Part shown: piece after piece, positions 41,820-49,150 of the stretch | Layout of the letters: each line of letters starts with the position of its first letter | Position numbering within the stretch: position 1 is the stretch's first letter | From: Streptomyces sp. QL37 | GTDB lineage: Bacteria; Actinomycetota; Actinomycetes; Streptomycetales; Streptomycetaceae | Direction: 5' to 3' | Assembly (NCBI RefSeq): GCF_002941025.1 | Contig: NZ_PTJS01000001.1 | Span: 2,418,001 to 2,482,000, forward strand | DNA length: 64,000 nt | Translations under genes and position numbers: made by a program | The notes under the pieces: generated by a model | Told to the model about the DNA's origin: nothing | Seen by the model: the letters and a program-made list of their open reading frames with translations, nothing else | Database searches by the model: none

Positions 41820-42074
41820 CTACTCCGGGGCCGGCGGACGCAGGTCCGTGCGCTGCCCCTGCCTCGACTTCCGGCCCGCGAAGTACGGGCGCGCCGCCCG
41901 ATAGTCCACAGCCTTCGATCGTCCGATCTGCACGACCGCTGGGAAGTCCGGGTCATCCCGCGACAGCTGCGAGACGCGCTGGTGCGTCATCCGCTCCACA
42001 ACCCCGTCAGCAACCAGCCGCCGGACGAGCTCTCTGAACGACACCATGTCTGGCCCTCCCTCTTCGTCGGCCAT
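41820..42074 (-). CDS. HTH regulator of the membrane cassette
   Basis: An 84-aa protein with an AlpA/MerR-like HTH (FRELVRRLVADGVVERMTHQ, then RVSQLSRDDPDFP and the FPAVVQIGRSKAVDYRAARP wing). ATG at 42074 lies nine bases after GGGAGG. A perfect palindrome is centred 30 bases upstream, between it and the rightward cassette, so it probably represses both. Confidence 0.65.
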   Translation of the reverse strand: MADEEGGPDMVSFRELVRRLVADGVVERMTHQRVSQLSRDDPDFPAVVQIGRSKAVDYRAARPYFAGRKSRQGQRTDLRPPAPE

Positions 42075-42097
42075 GGCGCTCATCCTCCCTGACCTCA

Positions 42098-42126
42098 TTG
42101 CCATATGGCAAGGAAGTCGCTACGGT
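42098..42126 (+). promoter_or_regulatory. Palindromic operator over a rightward promoter
   Basis: TTGCCATATGGCAA (42098-42111) is a perfect 14-bp palindrome. Its left half TTGCCA is a good -35 box, and TACGGT lies at 42121-42126 after exactly 17 bases, a plausible -10. A protein on the palindrome would cover the promoter. Confidence 0.6.
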
Positions 42127-42145
42127 CGTACTCGGAAACAACAAC

Positions 42146-42183
42146 GGCCCCGGCCGGCGCTGGAACGCCACATGGCCGGGGCC
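42146..42183 (+). terminator. Leader hairpin upstream of the membrane cassette
   Basis: GGCCCCGGCC (42146-42155) pairs with GGCCGGGGCC (42174-42183), with a smaller inner stem. It lies in the transcribed leader before the gene at 42210 and could act as an attenuator. Confidence 0.45.
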
Positions 42184-42209
42184 AGCCACCCACCTGACTT
42201 CACCAGGGG

Positions 42210-42554
42210 ATGACCGTGACCGATCGTATCCGCGCCTTCGCCTTACCGGCAGACCACACCACCACCGATCAGCTTCTGCACCGCATCCTCGCCCTGCCGA
42301 GCCTCGCCGCGCAGCTGCTCACCGCCGCCGCCGACCACCTCGCCAAGCACAAGCCGGCCGACGAGCTCACCGTCGCCGGATGGGGCCGCGCCCTCGCCCT
42401 CGCCGACGCCCGAACCCTCACCGGCTACCCGCAGCACATTGCGCAGAACGCCGGCCGCCGCGCCATGGGAGCACTGGCCCCCGCCATGTGGGAGCAGGCC
42501 CGGACCCGCGGCGAGTGGGCGCTCCTCCTCCGCGACGCAGCGAGGACCGTCTGA
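42210..42554 (+). CDS. Hypothetical protein, 114 aa, first gene of the membrane cassette
   Basis: Soluble, alanine-rich helical protein (LLHRILALPSLAAQLLTAAA). GGGG ribosome site before the ATG. Its stop overlaps the next start. No family recognised. Confidence 0.6.
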   Translation: MTVTDRIRAFALPADHTTTDQLLHRILALPSLAAQLLTAAADHLAKHKPADELTVAGWGRALALADARTLTGYPQHIAQNAGRRAMGALAPAMWEQARTRGEWALLLRDAARTV

Positions 42555-42718
42555 TGGCCCGCAAGAAGGCGCAGCCCCAGGCGCCTGACCGGAAGCCGAA
42601 CAGCGTCATCTCCGAGCGCGCCACGGTCGAGGCCTGCCGCCGCGACTACCAGGCCGGATCCGATGGGCGCGCCGCCATGGCCCGCGCCGCGCAGGCCGCT
42701 CGCGCCCGGCGCAGCTGA
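42554..42718 (+). CDS. Small basic protein, 54 aa
   Basis: MARKKAQPQAPDRKPNSVIS followed by an alanine/arginine-rich helix. Strong positive charge suggests nucleic acid or membrane surface binding. Coupled to the preceding gene. Confidence 0.5.
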   Translation: MARKKAQPQAPDRKPNSVISERATVEACRRDYQAGSDGRAAMARAAQAARARRS

Positions 42719-42727
42719 ACACCCACT

Positions 42728-42758
42728 CGGCCGGGCCCGCCCCGTGCAGGCCCGGCCG
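42728..42758 (+). terminator. Hairpin within the cassette
   Basis: CGGCCGGGCC (42728-42737) pairs with GGCCCGGCCG (42749-42758) around 11 bases, ten bases after a stop. It may reduce read-through into the membrane protein genes. Confidence 0.45.
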
Positions 42759-42781
42759 CCTTCCGCTCCTGGAGGAGCAGC

Positions 42782-44320
42782 GTGACCACAACCCAGTTCA
42801 CCACCTGGGCGGTCGACCACCCATGGCCGGCCGCTGGCATCACCACGGCCGTGCTCCTCACCATGCTCGGCGCAGCATGGGTCACCATCCGTACCGTCCG
42901 CGCCTGGACGTGGCCCCCGGTGCCCGTCCTCGTCGCTGCGGCTGGGGCTCTCGTGTGCACCGCGTACTCCGGTGACACCTCATGGCGGTTCGCCGGGGAG
43001 CGCCTCGGCATGGCCGACAGCACCGAACGCGCCGTGATGTTCGCGGCCGGGGAGCTCGCCCTCCTCGCCTGCGCCGTCATGGCCCGCGCGAACAAAGCGG
43101 CCACCGCCACGAAGACAGCGGCCGGAACCGCGGGCGTGCCCGGTGTCCTCGTCTGGGTCATCACCAGCGTCCAGGTCATCCCCTGCTACGCCACCTCCGG
43201 CATGGTCGGCGGCACCGTCCGCGCGATCATCGGCCCTGTCCTCGCTGGGCTGCTCTGGCACCTGGCCATGGGTCTGGAGATCCGCGTCGTCCGCCCCGAC
43301 GCCCTGTCGACCGGCCTGCCCGCCATGATCGGCCGGGAGCTCCGGGAGCGCCTGCTGTCCCGGCTCGGCCTCGCGACGCGGGACCGTACCGCGGAGCAGA
43401 TCTCCCGCGACCGGGCGACCGCGCGCGCCGTACGCCTGGCCGCGCTCCTTGAGCTCCGACCGAAGGGGCGCCTCGCTTCGAGCCGTCGTCGACGCCTGGC
43501 CGCCGCGGTCGCCCGCTCCGGCGCCGGCACGAACGGGCAGCAGCGCCACCAGCTGCTCCAGCTCCTCGCCGCCCGCCGTACCTCCGGCCAGCTCTCCACC
43601 CTCGAACTGGCGTCGCCGTGGACGGGTACTCCCGTACCCGAGGCCGGGTACCCACGTACCCCGCTCGGGGTCACCGGGGCGCAGCTCCGCCGGATGGACC
43701 CGCTCGCCGCCGTGCACCAGGTGCGTTCCGCACACCCTGACGCGACGCCGGCCGAGCTCGCCTCGCTGTGCGTCGGGTACGGGGTACCCGTCTCCGAGAC
43801 GCAGGTACGCGTGGCCATCCGGGCGGGCAACGCGACGCCGGAGGTACCCGCGCAGACCCGGCGCGCGCTCGCTTCGGCGCCGGAGGTACCCGCGCGGGTA
43901 CCCGTCGAGGCACCCGCCCTTGGCCTGGTGCTGGACCTCGTATCGGCGCCGGAGGTACACCCCGAGGTACGCCACCGGGTACCCGCCTTCGCCGCCGACT
44001 CCCGCGCCCCTCGCATCGACGTCCGCATTCCCTTGGAGGACGAGCAGGCCGAGCCCGAGCACGCCGCGGTACCCGACCCCCCGGCCGTACCCGAGCACCC
44101 TGTACCCGGACCGGACGAGGTACCCGTACCCGATTTGGACGGCGTACCCGACGAGGACGTACCCGACGGCGACCGAGACGTACCCGACCCCGACCCGCTC
44201 ATCGAGCAGGCGCGCGCCGAGTACGGCACCGACGTACCCGGAGTGCGCACGCTCAAGGCCGCATACGGCATTGGCCAGGCGCGCGCCCAACGCATCCGCG
44301 ACGCCCTCGGGAGCAGCTGA
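42782..44320 (+). CDS. Multi-pass membrane protein with long repetitive acidic tail
   Basis: A 512-aa protein. Four N-terminal membrane segments within residues 17-165, a basic cytoplasmic region to about 250, then a proline/valine-rich tail with many Val-Pro pairs and acidic residues and a C-terminal HTH-like end (VRTLKAAYGIGQARAQRIRD). The design recalls membrane proteins next to transfer genes on Streptomyces plasmids and integrative elements (DUF2637-type), but this is an impression. The tail's DNA is packed with GTACCC, using the rare Val codon GTA. Confidence 0.65.
   Translation: MTTTQFTTWAVDHPWPAAGITTAVLLTMLGAAWVTIRTVRAWTWPPVPVLVAAAGALVCTAYSGDTSWRFAGERLGMADSTERAVMFAAGELALLACAVMARANKAATATKTAAGTAGVPGVLVWVITSVQVIPCYATSGMVGGTVRAIIGPVLAGLLWHLAMGLEIRVVRPDALSTGLPAMIGRELRERLLSRLGLATRDRTAEQISRDRATARAVRLAALLELRPKGRLASSRRRRLAAAVARSGAGTNGQQRHQLLQLLAARRTSGQLSTLELASPWTGTPVPEAGYPRTPLGVTGAQLRRMDPLAAVHQVRSAHPDATPAELASLCVGYGVPVSETQVRVAIRAGNATPEVPAQTRRALASAPEVPARVPVEAPALGLVLDLVSAPEVHPEVRHRVPAFAADSRAPRIDVRIPLEDEQAEPEHAAVPDPPAVPEHPVPGPDEVPVPDLDGVPDEDVPDGDRDVPDPDPLIEQARAEYGTDVPGVRTLKAAYGIGQARAQRIRDALGSS
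43624..44240. repeat. Dense GTACCC/GGGTAC motif array inside a gene
   Basis: Nineteen copies of GTACCC or its complement in about 620 bases, three of them within GGGTACCC palindromes. They fall in more than one reading frame (read as Val-Pro, Tyr-Pro or Thr-Pro), so protein repetition alone does not explain them. Confidence 0.65.
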
Positions 44321-44463
44321 TGCTCGCCCTCTACTTCCTCGCCGCCACCTGCTTCGGCTTTGCCGGGTTATGCACCGTCGCGCTCCGCGAAGTCCCCCGC
44401 ATCACCGGCACCGCCGCCCTCATCGTTACTCTCGCCGCCCTCGGGCTGGCCATCACCCGCTGA
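44320..44463 (+). CDS. Small two-helix membrane protein, 47 aa
   Basis: MLALYFLAATCFGFAGLCTV, short loop, then a second hydrophobic helix. ATG overlaps the stop of the 512-aa gene. Resembles the tiny Spd-type membrane proteins of plasmids in design only. Confidence 0.55.
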   Translation: MLALYFLAATCFGFAGLCTVALREVPRITGTAALIVTLAALGLAITR

Positions 44464-44472
44464 GGAACTCCC

Positions 44473-45027
44473 GTGCCCGAAAGACCGATTACCCCGACCC
44501 GGATCATTCCGGCCGGCGCTCCGCTCCCCGACCGCGGCCCGCTTCCGGGCGAGGTGCCGCCGTGGTGGAAACCGCCAACACCACCACCGCCACCGGCAGC
44601 CCCGCCGCCCGCGCCGGTACCTGCTCCGCCGCCCGTACCGGCGCCGCAGGTCCACGTCCACGTCGTCCTCCCCTACGAGGAGCCGCCCGAGCCGACCCGC
44701 CGGGAAAGGCTGTGGACGTGGCTGCGCACCATCGGCCGACCCTGGCAGGTCTGCGGCGCGCTGCTCCTGGCCGTCGTCCCCGTCCCCGGTGTCGGACACA
44801 GCGCCGCGAGCATCTGGGCGTACTCCACCGGCCAGGCCCGCGCCGAGTGGGGAGCCCAGCAGGGCTACGCCCTCGCCGCCGTCCCCGTCGCCTGGGCCAT
44901 CCTGCGAGCCGTCAAGCACGGCCCGACGCTCCGGCGCCTCTGGCTCGGAGTCATCGGCACCTTCGGCCTGATCGGTGCCACCGACCTCTTCGACATCGTC
45001 ACCCTGCTCACTGGAGTCACCCGATGA
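44473..45027 (+). CDS. Membrane protein with proline-rich N terminus, 184 aa
   Basis: GTG start. Residues 28-65 are nearly all Pro, Ala and Val, then about three membrane segments (VCGALLLAVVPVPGVGHSAA onwards). Overlaps the next gene by four bases. Function unknown. Confidence 0.6.
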   Translation: MPERPITPTRIIPAGAPLPDRGPLPGEVPPWWKPPTPPPPPAAPPPAPVPAPPPVPAPQVHVHVVLPYEEPPEPTRRERLWTWLRTIGRPWQVCGALLLAVVPVPGVGHSAASIWAYSTGQARAEWGAQQGYALAAVPVAWAILRAVKHGPTLRRLWLGVIGTFGLIGATDLFDIVTLLTGVTR

Positions 45028-45536
45028 ACGCCGCCACCGGCCTCACCCTCACCGGCCTGGCCATCAGCCTCGCTGTCCTCTGGGCGAACTTCCGCCCCTG
45101 GTGGAAAGGCAGCCGAGAGTTCAAGCAGCTCATCCCCTTCGGCCAGGGGTTCCTCCTCGGCGCCGTCTCCACCGTCTGCACCGGCGGCATCCTCGGCTGG
45201 CTCGCCGGATGCTCCGCCGGGGCCGCGAACTCCGGTGGTGAGCGGGGCGTCCAGGCCGTGACCGGCTCGACGAGCGGCGGCGCTCTCACCCGGGGCAGCC
45301 TCGGCACCCTCACCCCCGAGGGGGCAGTGATCGTCTTCCTCCTCACCGTCGGTGTCGTCATCGCGTGGAAAACCGCAGGGAAGCAGGAGAAGAAGCGCCT
45401 CACCGGCGGGGCGTTCGTCGGCGCAACCCTCTGCGTCACCGCCGGTGTCGCCAGTCTCCTGAACTGGCTGCCTGGCACCCTCAACGCGCTCGGCGATCAG
45501 CTGCGCACCGCGATCGAGGGGGCCGGAATCCTGTGA
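45024..45536 (+). CDS. Multi-pass membrane protein, 170 aa
   Basis: Four hydrophobic segments (LTLTGLAISLAVLWANF, FLLGAVSTVCTGGILGWLAG, VIVFLLTVGVVIAW, FVGATLCVTAGVASLL). Coupled to genes on both sides. No family recognised. Confidence 0.6.
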   Translation: MNAATGLTLTGLAISLAVLWANFRPWWKGSREFKQLIPFGQGFLLGAVSTVCTGGILGWLAGCSAGAANSGGERGVQAVTGSTSGGALTRGSLGTLTPEGAVIVFLLTVGVVIAWKTAGKQEKKRLTGGAFVGATLCVTAGVASLLNWLPGTLNALGDQLRTAIEGAGIL

Positions 45537-46354
45537 CCACCCGTCTCCAGAACCTGGCACGCCGCCTCGTCGACGGGGCTCGCCTCCTCACTCGCCGCCA
45601 GGCCCGACGACTCGCAGCGTGGATTCGGCGTGGCCGGCGCGAGGACCTCACCGGCCTCGCCGCCGTCCTCGGCTGTATCGTCCGTGCACTCCTCGTCGCC
45701 GCTGGGGCATACGGGCTGTGGCGCATCATCCGCGCCACCCCCGAACTCCTCTTCGCCCTGGTCCCCGTGTGGTGCTGGGCAGCCATCCGCACCGCTCAGG
45801 ACGCCGCCGAGCACGTCCCCGAGGAGGTCCCCGAGGACGTCCAGGAAGACGCCGGCACCAAGGCCGACCGAGGCACCGCGCTGTTGTGGCACGTGGTCCA
45901 TGCACTGGCCGCCGCAGAGTCAGCCAGCCGCGCCGGACTGCACCTCGACACCGTCCTCGACTCCGCGGTCCAGGTTGGTCTCATCCCTGCCGACACCGAA
46001 CTGCCCGCGATGCGGGCGTGGGTGGAGGCGGCAGGACTCCCCGTCGCCGACCAGGTCGGCTACCGGATCGGAGGCAAACCGGTCACCCGCGTTGGGTTCA
46101 AACTCTCGGCGGTCACCGAGGCCCTGGGGATGACCCCCACGGCACTGGTCCAGGCCCGCTCCGAGACCCCTGTCGGGGGAGCCTCCGCAGCCCCTACTCA
46201 GCCGGTCGAAGAGATCCCCGTCGGGGTGCCCGCCAGCACCTCCACCGAGGCCCCCGTGTCGGCCGTCCTCCGGCTCATCCCCGGGGGCCGCCAGAACAGG
46301 CTCGCAGCCGCTCCCCTGCTCCTCTCCAAGGAGAGGGCTCAAGGGGTCCGATAG
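45533..46354 (+). CDS. Membrane protein with HTH-like cytoplasmic domain, 273 aa
   Basis: GTG start, basic N terminus, two membrane segments around residues 40-85, an acidic linker, then a domain with repeated helices (HLDTVLDSAVQVGLIPADTE, VTEALGMTPTALVQARSETP). Last gene of the coupled membrane cassette. Function unknown. Confidence 0.6.
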   Translation: MTTRLQNLARRLVDGARLLTRRQARRLAAWIRRGRREDLTGLAAVLGCIVRALLVAAGAYGLWRIIRATPELLFALVPVWCWAAIRTAQDAAEHVPEEVPEDVQEDAGTKADRGTALLWHVVHALAAAESASRAGLHLDTVLDSAVQVGLIPADTELPAMRAWVEAAGLPVADQVGYRIGGKPVTRVGFKLSAVTEALGMTPTALVQARSETPVGGASAAPTQPVEEIPVGVPASTSTEAPVSAVLRLIPGGRQNRLAAAPLLLSKERAQGVR

Positions 46355-46555
46355 ACCGGCCTATCGCTGCTGTGACCTGCGGGTCTATCGCTGGCCTTAC
46401 GCCCCCTGACGGCTGCCCTGACGCCTCGCCCTGACACCGAATCCACCAGCCCCGAGAAGGGGTTCGCACCGCCTGACGGCTGCCCGATCCGCCCGCCCCG
46501 CGCGGGCGGTGAGGGGAACCGGACAGCCCGGCATCCACCCACCAAGGAGGACCAC

Positions 46556-46747
46556 ATGAGCGGCTACGACGAGATGACCAACGCCGACGTGATGAGCGCC
46601 GAGGAGATGCACAAGTACGACCAGGCCGCCGAGGCCCTGCTGGACGCACAGGACGAGGAGCGGTGGGCCGCCGAGGCCGAGGCCGAGCCCGCGCAGCCCG
46701 GCGACGACGAGCCGTGGGAGGGCCTCGCCGACGGCGAGGAGCGCTGA
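46556..46747 (+). CDS. Small acidic protein, 63 aa
   Basis: AAGGAGG eight bases before the ATG. Glu/Asp/Ala-rich helix (EEMHKYDQAAEALLDAQDEE). The 200 bases before it hold two imperfect CTGACGGCTGCCC copies but no gene. Function unknown. Confidence 0.55.
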   Translation: MSGYDEMTNADVMSAEEMHKYDQAAEALLDAQDEERWAAEAEAEPAQPGDDEPWEGLADGEER

Positions 46748-46750
46748 CTC

Positions 46751-46945
46751 ATGGACAGCACCGATGTCGAACGCCGCATGGCGGAAGCCGCGACCACCGA
46801 GGAGCACGGCAGGTACCGCGAGGCGGCCCTGCTCTACGCCCAGCTCGGCAAGGACGTCCAAGCCCGCTACGGGCGCTTCGACCCCCGGGCGCTCGACGCC
46901 TTCGAGGGAGTAGCCCGCTCCATCCGCAAGAGCGCCACCACCTGA
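46751..46945 (+). CDS. Small helical protein, 64 aa
   Basis: TPR-like pair of helices (EEHGRYREAALLYAQLGKDV). Three bases after the preceding stop. No family recognised. Confidence 0.5.
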   Translation: MDSTDVERRMAEAATTEEHGRYREAALLYAQLGKDVQARYGRFDPRALDAFEGVARSIRKSATT

Positions 46946-47025
46946 CCCCGAGGCCGGCCGCATCACTGCCAGGCGACCGGCCGGCCCCGGCCCCCATCCC
47001 CGATCACAGAGACAGGACCACGATC

Positions 47026-47124
47026 ATGGCACTGGAGAAGCAGATCAGCATCGGCGACCTCGCCCGCCGCAACGAGCAGTCCCAGGCTGCCCGCAAGACC
47101 GAGAAGGATGCCGAGTCGAAGTAG
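47026..47124 (+). CDS. Micro protein, 32 aa
   Basis: MALEKQISIGDLARRNEQSQ followed by charged residues. Preceded by a GAGACAGGA-like site and followed by a terminator. Coding status is uncertain. Confidence 0.4.
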   Translation: MALEKQISIGDLARRNEQSQAARKTEKDAESK

Positions 47125-47146
47125 GCCGAGCTGTAGCTGTACCCGA

Positions 47147-47177
47147 GGCCCCGGCCGTCACCACGACGACCGGGGCC
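47147..47177 (+). terminator. Terminator after the small gene cluster
   Basis: GGCCCCGG (47147-47154) pairs with CCGGGGCC (47170-47177), extended inside by GTC/GAC. Twenty-two bases after the 32-aa gene's stop. Confidence 0.55.
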
Positions 47178-47250
47178 CCGCGTGTGGCCTCATTGCCTAC
47201 GCCGTGTTGTCCTGAGAACCTTCTCGAAAGGAAGCGACGGGGGAGCACAC

Positions 47251-47412
47251 ATGGCAGGTATCGCGTTCTTAGTTGTGATCATCGTGGCCGCCCTAATCCT
47301 GGGAAAGGTCGCCCAGGTAGCAGGACTTGGCCCAGTAAAGGGCTGCGGCCTGATTCTGGTCGGGGTCGCACTTCTGATCAGCTGGCTGGAGAGCGCGGGC
47401 ATCTTCAGCTGA
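47251..47412 (+). CDS. Small membrane protein, 53 aa
   Basis: Two hydrophobic segments (IAFLVVIIVAALILGKVA, GCGLILVGVALLISWLE). GGGGGAG before the ATG. Function unknown. Confidence 0.55.
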   Translation: MAGIAFLVVIIVAALILGKVAQVAGLGPVKGCGLILVGVALLISWLESAGIFS

Positions 47413-47435
47413 GTGGCTCCCGACTACCGGGACGA

Positions 47436-47843
47436 ATGGCGCCCGTGACCACCATTCGGGAAGCGCGTTACCCACGCATGGAGTCCATCACCAGCAGCGC
47501 CGCCAGCCTCGGCGAAGCACTCATGGCCTGCCTCAAGGCCATGACCCCAGACCCCGCTGCCTTCCCCCAGCAGGCCAAGACCAGCACGTACGAAATCGCC
47601 GGCCTCGTACAGACCGAGCGCCTCGCAGTGCGCGGCAGGAACGGCCGGGACCGCTTCATCATCGGCACGCAGAGCGGAGCGGACTGGCGCCCCATCGAGG
47701 AGGAGTGGGACGAGAACCTCACGGCTGACGACCTGGAGTGGCTGTTCCTTGAGTTCGTCGTCCTCGGAGAGATCGAGGGCCAGGAGATCGAGAGCTGGGG
47801 GTTCCCCGGCGACGACTACACGGTCACCATCGGCGCGGCGTGA
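47436..47843 (+). CDS. Hypothetical phage protein, 135 aa
   Basis: Acidic soluble protein with QTERLAVRGRNGRDRFIIGT in the middle and a C-terminal acidic half (DENLTADDLEWLFLEFVVLG). ATG at 47436; a later ATG at 47478 is possible. Unknown function. Confidence 0.6.
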   Translation: MAPVTTIREARYPRMESITSSAASLGEALMACLKAMTPDPAAFPQQAKTSTYEIAGLVQTERLAVRGRNGRDRFIIGTQSGADWRPIEEEWDENLTADDLEWLFLEFVVLGEIEGQEIESWGFPGDDYTVTIGAA

Positions 47844-47940
47844 GCACCCGGGGCAACGACGGCGAAGCAGAACCGGCAGCAAGTCGCCGCCCATAGACTC
47901 ATCACACCAGCATTCACCTACCCAGGTGGTTGCTTCACTG

Positions 47941-47967
47941 GCCCCGCCGGACTGCGCCCGGCGGGGC
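47941..47967 (+). terminator. Hairpin after the 135-aa gene
   Basis: GCCCCGCCGG (47941-47950) pairs with CCGGCGGGGC (47958-47967), 7-base loop. It lies in a 216-base gap before the lipoprotein gene. Confidence 0.55.
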
Positions 47968-48059
47968 TGGCTGCCGCTCCAGGGCTTCACCATTCCTTCA
48001 CCCCACAGCCACCCCGTCCCCCATGATGTCCCCTACAAGCACCAGCCCTTGGGGGGACC

Positions 48060-48527
48060 ATGAACCGCACCACCGCCGCCATGACGGCCGGCATACTTCT
48101 CGCGCTCACCGGTTGCACCAGCAGCAGCGACGACGCCAAGCCGAAGGCCGCACCCAGCCCGGCCGCCTCGACTCCCGAGTACACCGCCGCGGACTGCCGG
48201 GCGCTGCTTGAGCGCAGCTACGAGGCCGACGCCCCCAGTGACGTCTCCGCCCACCCGGAGTGCGCGCACCTTCCGCACGACCAGTACATCGAGCTCGCCA
48301 GCTCCGTTATCGCCGGCCACAAGGACGACATCATCAACGACGCCTCCAATGAGATCGCGTGGGACCAGGCGTGGGACGCGACACCCACCGAGCAGCAGGA
48401 GGTTGTGTGCGACCGCCTCATCACCGACGGGACCGACATCGTCGGGCAGGAGCTGGCGGACGCCGCAGCCGAACCTTCGGGCGACGAGGCGGACATGGCC
48501 GCGTACTTTCTCGACGAGAAGTGCTGA
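48060..48527 (+). CDS. Phage-encoded lipoprotein
   Basis: A 155-aa protein with a lipoprotein signal peptide: basic start, hydrophobic core and LTGC lipobox with Cys at residue 19, then a Ser-rich linker. The mature part is acidic with four more cysteines that could form disulfides. It has its own hairpins on both sides, typical of a lysogenic-conversion gene; superinfection exclusion is one possibility. Confidence 0.7.
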   Translation: MNRTTAAMTAGILLALTGCTSSSDDAKPKAAPSPAASTPEYTAADCRALLERSYEADAPSDVSAHPECAHLPHDQYIELASSVIAGHKDDIINDASNEIAWDQAWDATPTEQQEVVCDRLITDGTDIVGQELADAAAEPSGDEADMAAYFLDEKC

Positions 48528-48549
48528 CCAGACCCTGCCTCCACCTGCG

Positions 48550-48599
48550 CAATGGCCCACTCCACACGGCTCCAGCCGCACCCATGGAGTGGGCCATTG
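48550..48599 (+). terminator. Long hairpin between lipoprotein and terminase genes
   Basis: Perfect 15-bp stem (48550-48564 with 48585-48599) and a 20-base loop. It separates the lipoprotein unit from the late operon. It could also be a packaging or regulatory element since it lies next to terS. Confidence 0.6.
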
Positions 48600-48628
48600 G
48601 CCTACCCTGAGCACGGAGGGAGGCACCA

Positions 48629-49150
48629 ATGGCGCAGGACGACAACCCCATGGAGCGGCTCCGCAACGGCAAGGGCCGTTTCGACCGGTCCATCCACACC
48701 GTGGAGCGCGACGCCGCTGCCGCGGAGCTGCGGGCCGAAGGCCGGACGTTTCAGCAGATCGCCGACGAGCTCGGCTACTCCGGCAAGGGTGAGGCGTTCC
48801 GCGGCGTGCAGCGGGCCAAGGCGGACGTGGCCCGGGAGCCGGTGGCCAAGCTGATTCAGCGGGAGGCGGAGCAGCTCGACGAGCTGTACGTGGCCGCCCT
48901 GGAGGTACTGGAGCGCGATCACGTGATGGTGTCCCACGGCAAGATCGTGAAGGACGACCAGGGCGTACCGCTCCTTGACGACGGACCGAAGCTCGCCGCG
49001 GTCCGCGAACTCCGGGCCGTACGCGAGTCGTACCGGAAGCTCTTCGGCACCGACGCCCCCTCCCGGGTGAGCGTGGACGCACAGCAGCTCGGCGCGGAAA
49101 TCTCCGCCCTCTTCGACCGGGTCGACGGCGATGACAGCCCCAGCACCTGA
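48629..49150 (+). CDS. terS: Terminase small subunit
   Basis: A 173-aa protein with an N-terminal HTH (RTFQQIADELGYSGKGEAFR near residue 40) for DNA recognition and a long helical region for oligomer formation (AELYVAALEVLE-like). It overlaps the large subunit gene by 20 bases, the standard order for packaging genes. Confidence 0.8.
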   Translation: MAQDDNPMERLRNGKGRFDRSIHTVERDAAAAELRAEGRTFQQIADELGYSGKGEAFRGVQRAKADVAREPVAKLIQREAEQLDELYVAALEVLERDHVMVSHGKIVKDDQGVPLLDDGPKLAAVRELRAVRESYRKLFGTDAPSRVSVDAQQLGAEISALFDRVDGDDSPST

